Below, in pieces: positions 1 through 7,900 of a stretch of 64,000 nt of DNA. The position numbers were made by a program, and so were the translations under genes. The notes under the pieces are model-generated. The model made no database searches, was not told the origin of the DNA, and was given only the letters and a program-made list of their open reading frames with translations. Positions within the stretch are counted from its first letter, which is position 1. Each line of letters begins with the position of its first letter. The stretch comes from an uncultured Clostridia bacterium (lineage in GTDB: Bacteria; Bacillota; Clostridia; UBA1381), in NCBI GenBank assembly GCA_947631085.1, contig CANRJY010000006.1:1-64000 (forward strand), given 5' to 3'.

Positions 1-13
1 TGATTTTTTCGGA

Positions 14-70
14 GTGTTGTGGTATAATAAATATGCACGAAAAATGGTATAGATTATTATACCGCAACAC
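14..70. repeat. 16-bp inverted repeat
   Basis: GTGTTGTGGTATAATA at 14-29 is the reverse complement, at 15 of 16 positions, of TATTATACCGCAACAC at 55-70. The arms are 25 bases apart and each holds a TATAAT-like box facing outward. It may be an operator or the end structure of a small element. No gene to the left is visible, so its role is open. Confidence 0.5.
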
Positions 71-78
71 TTATATGC

Positions 79-120
79 AATCCCTTTTGGCGGTGGTGCG
101 CCGGAGGGGATTTTTTATTT
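79..120 (+). terminator. Rho-independent terminator reading rightward
   Basis: A 14-bp stem with G-U pairs (arms at about 79-92 and 99-112) is followed by a run of six T. It would end a transcript entering from the left edge. It lies just past the 3' end of the minus-strand gene at 115-666. Confidence 0.6.
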
Positions 121-666
121 AGCAAATTTAGATTGATTATAAATTTGCGTTATTTCATTCGTCAGATCGGTATTATATATTTTGTATGTAGATTTGAAAA
201 AGCCGTTTTCTTTGTTATAATCTATGTCAACAAAAAAATCAAAGTCCGACAATACCGAAACTGCATTTATATCTTTTACGTTATCAATTAAGATATTATA
301 AATATAGTCTAAGTCTGTTGTAAGGCTATCAATAGCCGCGCCATTGTCCGTATACAGCGCAATATATGAGGCTGCTTTGCTCGTTGTAGTCATTCTTAAT
401 TCTGCGCCGCTCGGAAGCGTTACGGTATTTGATATTGCGTCAGGCGGCAAGGTAGGCAAAGTGCTTAACAAATCGTTTGGTTCTGGCGTTGAATTTATCG
501 TTTCATAAGCCTTTTGCGCCATTTGCGTTAAATCAGCTTTGCTGAAATGTTCATCAATATTTTTCTGAACAGTATAATTGCGATATGTTTCAACGCCAAA
601 ACACGCTAAAGCCAATACTGCAGAACAGCCTATCGAAACAAGAGCTATTTTAAATTCTATTCGCAA
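115..666 (-). CDS. Hypothetical membrane-anchored protein
   Basis: About 183 residues, not recognised. One hydrophobic segment at about residues 5-25 suggests an N-terminal membrane anchor. The rest is polar, with no Cys pair or catalytic motif that I can name. I start it at TTG 666 because AAGGGGG lies eight bases upstream; a longer in-frame ATG at 705 has no ribosome site. The gene is A+T-richer than genes to the right of 1.9 kb. It lies in the same orientation as the repressor at 823-1269, about 150 bases downstream of it, and probably belongs to the same small phage- or plasmid-like block. It could be a superinfection or cargo protein, but nothing in the sequence shows this. Confidence 0.55.
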   Translation of the reverse strand: MRIEFKIALVSIGCSAVLALACFGVETYRNYTVQKNIDEHFSKADLTQMAQKAYETINSTPEPNDLLSTLPTLPPDAISNTVTLPSGAELRMTTTSKAASYIALYTDNGAAIDSLTTDLDYIYNILIDNVKDINAVSVLSDFDFFVDIDYNKENGFFKSTYKIYNTDLTNEITQIYNQSKFAK

Positions 667-822
667 TATGTATACCCCCTTAAAAGAATATTTGTATATA
701 CACAATTCGCCCGTCTATAATTGTACTGCCGAAATATTCATACAGCGGGGCGGAGGGCGGTCGATTGACGATATAACACCAAACGATATTGCCCTTCACC
801 CTACGGGCGAAACTAAATCCAA

Positions 823-1269
823 CTATTTTTGAACGCTGACTTCCTCCGCTATCTTTTTATCAGCGGCGGCGATCCGTTCCGCAATTTTACTTTCGCGTGT
901 GGCGGCGCGTCCGTCCGCGGCGGCATTAGCGATATTCATAATGTATTTTTTAACCGCGTTCCGCTCGTTCTCGTTCAAAGACAGATAACCTTCCAAAATA
1001 GCGACGTCCATATTGTCAAGACTGTATTGCGTTTTCAAATCGTCAAGAAGCGTTTTAGGAGTTTGGACGAACATTTCGCCCGTTCCGTCGCGTAACCATG
1101 CTTCGCTTACATTGAATGTTGAGCATAGATGATTTATAAATAAGTCTGTCGGATCTACACGTCCCATTTCATAGTTGGAAATCACGTCACGCGAAACCCC
1201 CAAAACTTTACCAAATTCAGATTGTGACAATTTTTTTTCTTTGCGAATTTGTTTAATTCGATCTTTCAT
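823..1269 (-). CDS. XRE-family (Cro/CI-like) transcriptional repressor
   Basis: About 148 residues. Residues 1-60 form a classic XRE helix-turn-helix, with the motif LSQSEFGKVLGVSRDVISNY and the follow-on EMGRVDP and AWLRDGTG seen in phage CI-like proteins. Residues 70-115 form a helical second domain that probably dimerises, and the tail is charged and Ala-rich (AADKKIAEE). The start is ATG 1269, where AGGGGG sits seven bases upstream; the longer frame from 1287 has no such site. The gene faces away from the small gene at 1454-1717. Both promoters overlap the same TGTGTTGACATA repeats, so the protein probably represses both, as in a phage lysogeny switch. No metal or peptidase domain is visible. 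Confidence 0.8.
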   Translation of the reverse strand: MKDRIKQIRKEKKLSQSEFGKVLGVSRDVISNYEMGRVDPTDLFINHLCSTFNVSEAWLRDGTGEMFVQTPKTLLDDLKTQYSLDNMDVAILEGYLSLNENERNAVKKYIMNIANAAADGRAATRESKIAERIAAADKKIAEEVSVQK

Positions 1270-1297
1270 ATTATCGCCCCCTTTCATTCATGTTCTA

Positions 1298-1326
1298 ATC
1301 ATATCACACATTTATGAGTATGTCAA
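1298..1326 (-). promoter_or_regulatory. Promoter of the XRE repressor
   Basis: On the minus strand TTGACA (1326-1321), a 17-base spacer and TATGAT (1303-1298) make a near-consensus sigma-A promoter. The -35 box lies inside the operator repeat at 1319-1330, as expected for autoregulation. Confidence 0.8.
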
Positions 1327-1433
1327 CACAAAAAAATAAAAAATTTTTCAAAAATGTGTTGACATACTTGAAATTGTGTGTTATAGTGAGTATATCAACA
1401 CAAGAACAAAACCAAAAACCGCATATCAACACA
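1319..1433. promoter_or_regulatory. Operator repeats of the divergent switch
   Basis: TATGTCAACACA at 1319-1330 is the exact reverse complement of TGTGTTGACATA at 1354-1365. Two further copies, ATATCAACACA, lie at 1392-1402 and 1423-1433, downstream of the rightward promoter. Each outward promoter has its -35 box inside one of the first two copies. This is the layout of a phage-type operator set bound by the neighbouring XRE protein; binding is inferred. Confidence 0.7.
1359..1387 (+). promoter_or_regulatory. Rightward promoter of the divergent switch
   Basis: TTGACA (1359-1364), a 17-base spacer and TATAGT (1382-1387) give a near-perfect promoter. It is flanked on both sides by operator repeats and drives the gene at 1454. 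Confidence 0.8.
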
Positions 1434-1453
1434 TAGAAAGCGGGGTGAAACTA

Positions 1454-1717
1454 ATGTATACAAACGTGTTTAATAACGAACGTGCAGAAAGAATGAACAA
1501 GCACATGACAGAGCAGGACATAACAACGCTTGAACATTTCGGATATGATAAGCCGCAGGGCGTGGCGAAAGCTACGGGATATAATACAGAGCCGTTTATA
1601 AATTTCGGGCAGTTGCTATGTAAGGCTGATATAGACACGACGCGCAAAACCCGGATTATATACGACTATGATCCGAATTTTGCGCACTGCTTAATACAAA
1701 TCATGCAAGACGGGTAA
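1454..1717 (+). CDS. Hypothetical small protein under the phage-like switch
   Basis: 87 residues, family not recognised. The start is ATG 1454, with GGGGTG seven bases upstream. The product is polar, has no membrane segment, and has Cys near residues 56 and 79. It is driven by the rightward promoter of the XRE switch, the position usually held by Cro, an antirepressor or an early phage gene. However, I see no helix-turn-helix in it. Its last 17 bases overlap, tail to tail, the 3' end of the minus-strand gene remnant at 1701-1899. Calling it an early gene of a degraded phage or plasmid is inference from position only. Confidence 0.6.
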   Translation: MYTNVFNNERAERMNKHMTEQDITTLEHFGYDKPQGVAKATGYNTEPFINFGQLLCKADIDTTRKTRIIYDYDPNFAHCLIQIMQDG

Positions 1718-1899
1718 CTTTGCACTTTGGCGGTAGCGAAAAGACTTCATCAAAATTATAACTATCGCTTAAATACACATCAAAGCATTTTATATGTAAA
1801 GAATTTGTATGTTGCGGAAACACGCTGAAAGAATATTTTTCGAGTTGATTGTAAACATTTGAAATTTGTTCTTCGGTTAGTCCCGAAACATTGTTTCCA
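1701..1899 (-). pseudogene. 3' fragment of an unknown minus-strand gene
   Basis: Read on the minus strand, 1899 down to a TGA at 1701 codes for about 65 residues that look like the natural C-terminus of a protein: mixed composition, ordinary codon use, the segment SGLTEEQISNVYNQLEKY, and a basic end. Past 1900 the same frame runs antisense through the giant surface-protein gene, where its content turns into the Val/Ile-rich junk typical of a shadow frame. So the gene has lost its 5' part at about 1900, the same point where the plus-strand surface protein loses its own start. No family recognised. Confidence 0.5.
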
Positions 1900-1928
1900 C
1901 CAAGTTTGGTACCGATGATTATGCGGAT

Positions 1929-4900
1929 GTGCTGAACCCGGCTCCCGTATTCGTGCAGGACACGACCTATACGGGGGAAAACGGTAAAGATGAATACGGC
2001 AACAAGGGCAAATACCTCACCACCGTCACAGTCCCCGTAACCGGCTGGTATCTCGACGAGGAATGCAAACAAGAGGCGGTCGTCACGCTTAACTGGAATG
2101 GCAAAGTCAAGAATCCCATAGACGACCACCAGTTCAATTTGAATAATCCTATCCCGGTATACCGCAAAATAGCCGGAGAAGTCGAGTGCAAGTACATGGC
2201 AGGCACGTTCTATTCCGATGCGGACAGGGCAAAGGGCGAAGAAGTAATCAAGCCCTACGCCGGTACTTACCATCCCACCGCGGCGGAGGGCAAGTGGTGG
2301 ATCGTAATAGACGACAATGGCAAGGTCACGATCCACGCCACCGATTCTAAGAACGCAGAGTATACTTATGAAGACGTCGCGATGGATCTGACGATGGACA
2401 AGAAAACAACAAACCATAACAATCCCAATTTCGGTCAGATCACAGCCGTGACCGACATCAAGGTCGTCATTCCCGAATGGCGCACTGCACAGGATAATAA
2501 AACCCTTGCCAATATCGCACAATGCGCGGAGACAACATTTACATTTATAGCAGCCGACAATGGTTCTTCCTATTTCATGCCATCTGTGGACGCGATCAAA
2601 TATGCCAACGCCGATGATGGAAACCCATGGGAGGTGCAGACCAAGAGCACTGCGGCCGGCTACAACAAGGACTTGTTCACCAAGATATATAAAAACGACA
2701 GGGCATACAGTGATGCCAACAAGGAAAGAGCAAGGAAATATTTCGAGAACTATCCCGGCACCTACTATATCGAGGATCCGGAGTTGGATTACAAGCTCAC
2801 CGTCACCGACAACGGCGATATCTACTGGGGCGATTATGCTTCCGGCAAGGCGCCCCTGCCCGCGGACGTGCAATTCGACGCCATAAGGGACGAAAATCAT
2901 GACGGCAAGGTGAACGAGGGCGAAAATACAATCGTCCCCGGGACGATCAGCGTATGGTTAAACGGATACTCCACGGGAACATACACCGAAAAAGATAAAG
3001 CCACCAAAACAACTGACGGCACCCAGAGAGCCGATCTCACATGGAACGATACATATGTAGATGATCAGCCGGATACCGAACACAAATTCAAGACCAGTGG
3101 AAATGTAAAGGGATATTTAGGCGGTGTTAAAACTTCTCTGGTCACCTTCGCACTGGGCAAATACTATATACCAAGCGGAGATGAAGTTACAGAAGAGGAT
3201 TTTGTGAAGCCGGGCACATACGAGACCACTGATGCAGAGTATAAAATCGTTATCGAAAAGGACGACGAAACCGGCAAATTTACTTATACCTTCTATCGAC
3301 CGGATACGCCGGAAACCAAATACCCCCTCAAGCTTTTCGGCTCGGGCGACGCGGCATATCTGCGCGGTAAAATAGGCATGATGAAGAAAAATGATGTGTA
3401 CATCGTGGTCACAAAGGGACCGTATGAGGGCTTCCTGCTCACCGGCTATGAGGTGGAATACAATGATCTTGGCGGTAAGCAGAATAATTCGTCAAACTCT
3501 ACTACAGTTGTTCTCCCCGCGAGGACTCGGTTTACGAATTATGCGCTGGGGGACACCGGAACCAACAAAAATATCATCGTTGTAGAGGAAGGTCAGGAAA
3601 AGAAAGACGGTACACCCTACAGCCGTCTCTCCCTCGCCCTCCACAACGTGAAGCCCAACAGCACGATCTACCTTGAGGACGACATCAAGATCGGATTTGA
3701 GGCGAAGCTTCCCGACGGGGTCGGAAACGTGACTATCGACGGTCAGGGACACAAGATCCTCCGCGACACCTTCGTGAATCCGAATACAATAATCATGGAT
3801 CCCGAAATAAGCCTTATGGCGCTCGAGGAAGAGGGCGCGGAGCTTCCGGAGGAGCACTACGACGGCGCTATCCTGCAGGTCGGAGCGGAAGATACCGTCA
3901 CGCTGAAAAACGTGACCATCGACGGAGAAGGCAAATGGGAGATCGATCAGGATAAGCTCAAGTATGATAAAGAGCTGAACAAGGATTACGATGTGAATGT
4001 CCTTGACGATCCGAACGGCGGTCACCCCATAAAGGAGCATTCGGGAAATTTGGTCTCCACCGACAGCCTTATCAAGGTCGCCGGCGGCACCCTCATACTG
4101 GACGGCGTGACTTTGGAGAACTTCTTCGCGGGAGACGGATATGACGATGACAGGCATTTCATCGACTTCAGATCTACCGAAGACGGCAAACTGGAGATCA
4201 AATCGGAGACAGTTTTCAAACATAACGCGTCCAGATCCGGGGTTTGTATCGGCAACACGGACGAAGATGAGATACTCCTGAGCGGCTGCACCACCATGCA
4301 GGATAACTACTGCTACGGCGGCAACGGCGGTCTGGTCGTGGCGATGGAAGGCACCCAGGTATATATGAAGGACGGCACGAAGATAATAAACAACATTACG
4401 GCCGACACCAATGGCGTCTTCGTCCAGCTGCATAAAAAAACCGATGGGGTTAAAGATGGTGATAATAAGGGAGAAATCTACTCCAAGCTCCATATGGACG
4501 GCGGCGAAATTGCCAACAACATAGGTCTCAGAGGCGGCTCCTACGGCTGGGGCAATACGGTCTATCTCTACAACGGCGGCGCCTTCGAGATGAACGGCGG
4601 CACGGTGCACGACAATATAGGCGCCGGTATCAGCAGCATCTATCAGCAGCCCTCCGCCGACACACTGATGCTCAACGGCGGAAAAATATACAACAACACA
4701 TGCAGCCTGAAAGACGATGGCACAGATTGGGCGCTGGACATCGCCTTGATGAACATCGGGACGATCGGCGAAGACATGTTCGTGGGGCAAAACTTCGTCG
4801 TCGGCGCGGCGGCAATACTTGGCGGATACGCCAGCGGCGACGAGTACCTCACCAACAACGGCAAGATCGAAGGAAACATCTCTGTCTATTCCTATTTCAA

Positions 4901-7900
4901 CAACGAAGGAAACGTCACCACCGTCGTCAACAACAACACCATCGACGGAGACATCAGGCTTGAGAACGGCTCGATGATAAAGAACAATGAGAACGGCTTG
5001 ATCACAGGCAACGTAACGGTAAGAGGTTCTCTCACTGAGAGCGCGGGCGAAAGCAGCTTCCATAACGAAGGAGATGTAAAAGGAGACATAGAGCTTGCCG
5101 AAGGCGCGCATCTATACAACAGCGGAGAAGTATACGGCGACGTGACGGTCAAGTCGGGCGGTACGCTCGAGCTCAACTGTAATGAAGAAGGTCACAGCCA
5201 CGGCGGAGTAATCCACGGAGACGTGTATCTCTACCCAGACGGCTTGATATACGCGGACGTCAAGCCCACGCAGATAGACGGCACGATCTACCTTGAGTAC
5301 GAGACCGAGGAGGACCGTGATCGTATGCTTGATGTGCTTGACACCTGCGGAATAACGTACGCCGATATCGTTGAGATACCGCATGTGCATGCGGAATACG
5401 ATGAAACAGTGGTAGAACCCGACAACGATGACTACAAATGCACCGATTCGTGGGTAACATTAAAAACCTGCAAAACCTGCGGAAAGGTAGTTGAAAGTGA
5501 AGAGAGTGAGCCTACGGGACATGAATACTATGTGGCTTCCGTAACGGAGGCGACCTGCACCACAGGCAGAATAGAAAATATTCGCTGCATGAACTGCTCC
5601 GCGTATAACTCCACCGCTAAGGAGCTGAAGCACCATGTGAGTGAGCCTCTCGGACATAAATATGTGGAAAATGAGGATCTTCACATTCCCGCCACGGAAT
5701 ATGCCTCGGGACACGAATATTATATCTGCACAGAATGCGGAGATCTATTGGAGATCGAAATTCCTGAGCTTGTCCATGGCGCGACAAAGCATACGTTCCA
5801 GACTGATGACGGAGAGATCGATAAAGCGAAGGGCGTTGTGACAAAACCGGAGACCTGCACAGAAGACGGCGAAATGACCTTCACCTGTGAAGGTGAGGGC
5901 TGCGGAGCAGAGATAAGGGTTGCGATCCCCGCCAAGGGGCACCGTTACCCCGATCCCAAAGATTACGAAGTAATCGAAAGTGCTGATTCGACCTGTACGA
6001 CTGCCGGATATATTACATATGCCCCCAGATGCACTGTTTGCAATAAGATCGACGAATCGAACAAGTGTAAGGTCAACCTGCAAAAACTCCCACATGTAAT
6101 GAGCGATTGGGAAGACGTGGAGGAAGGCGATTATCTCTGTACAGCCGAGCGTAAGCAGACAAGGTCGTGCGAAACTTGCGGTGAAACCGAAGAGCGCTTG
6201 GGCGGCGAGACGGGTCATACCTGGGACAGCACCCATGTAACATGTACGGTCTGCGGCTATACCACAAGCGGACATCAAATAGACTATATGCTGAACGGCG
6301 GTGTCGCGCCTAAGAGCCTCGCCGATATTACAGACAGAGTTTATACGCCCGGCAAACCGGCAACCCTTTGGCAGCCCGATGCCGATGAACCATGGACCAA
6401 GCAAACCGCGACCGGTCAGGCGGTATTCGTAGGCTGGTGCGGTACAGACCTTGGCGCCGCGCCGTTAGCGACAGCGCCCAAAGACGAGTTTATCTTCGAA
6501 GTGGATATCCCCGAAGACGCGGATGCGATCGTTTTTGCGGTATGGGCAGTGGACAGAAACAAAAACAACACACCCGACTATAATGAGACCACTGTTTCAA
6601 TCATTTATGATAAGAACGGCGGTACCGGTGATGTGCCCGAGCCGCTTACCGATGTTCTTCCCGGCGCGGCTTATCCGCTTGAAACGGCGCTGGAGCTTAC
6701 GAAGGACGGCAACATATTCGCAGGCTGGAGCCTTGAACGTAAGAATGAAGTGATTACTACCGAGGAAGATTCATTAGAAATAATAACGTCCCTTGTGGCA
6801 AGTCCTTACACTGTTCCAAAGGATACAAATAAGGACATTACGCTCTACGCTGTATACGCGCAGGATAGTGATAACACCGGCAAACCCGACTACTGCGAGG
6901 ATGCTCTGCATGTGGAATACTACATAAACGGCGGTCAGGTACATGAAGGATATACCGTGAACGAAGAGGGTATGTTCTATGTATGCAACGACTATCACCA
7001 CTCCGGTGATATGGCTACACTTTTGGCAGTGGAATACGGCAGAACGATGATCTACCGTGATAAGGCTGTGCTGATTGGTTGGACTGCGGGTCCGCATGCT
7101 GCTTTGGTGACAAGCGAGGAGGAGCTCGGAGGACTGACAATCTCGGAGGTTAGCCTCACAGGCACGGAAGCAAACGCAAAGGTATACGCGCTTTGGGCAG
7201 CCGATGAAAACGACAACCATGTTGCGGACTACAATGAAACTACGCTCACGCACACATACCACCAGAACCAGTTCCTCGCAGAGAATGGCAAAAGCACTAT
7301 TTCGGGATTGAAGCTTAACGTGGATGATAAAAAAGTGCCTGAACGCCAGAACAATATCCTGCCAGGCATGGGCGTTGAGCTGGCGGCAAACGACAGCCTG
7401 GGCTCTGCCGACCTTGTGGATAGTGAAGGCAATAAGAAAGGTCATTATATACAGGTAGGCTGGAGCGGCTATTCTCACGGCGCTTGTATGTCAAAGAAGG
7501 ATTATAACAACTGGTTAATCGCGGGTGATGAGAACGGATATACAAAGGACGGCAAGTATTACCGTGTTATTTACGATACGCGTTTCCAGAACGCTTTCGC
7601 CCTCTGGGCGACCGATAACGATGAAAACGGCACGGCGGATTTCCTGGAAACCCACTATACGATCACGCTTAACTTAAACGGCGGTACTCCGACCGGAGAC
7701 GGTTTTCCGCACACGACCGTGGTTGACTACGGCGACAGCTTCACATTCCCCGCTGACCCCACAAAGGCAGGTCATATATTCAAGGGCTGGTCTGCCGACG
7801 GCGGCAAGACTCTTTACAAGGCAGGAAATACAGTAGAGGTTACTGCTGACAAGACCTACACCGCGCTGTATGACGCAATTACTCACACAGTTAAGCTCGA

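Noticed and set aside
578-1095. Plus-strand frames at 578-832 and 829-1095
   Set aside because: They run antisense to the better supported minus-strand genes and have no ribosome site.
1905-2900. Long minus-strand open frame through the start of the surface-protein gene
   Set aside because: Only its last 65 codons (1701-1899) look like a real protein; the rest is Val/Ile/Gly-rich shadow of the plus-strand coding sequence.
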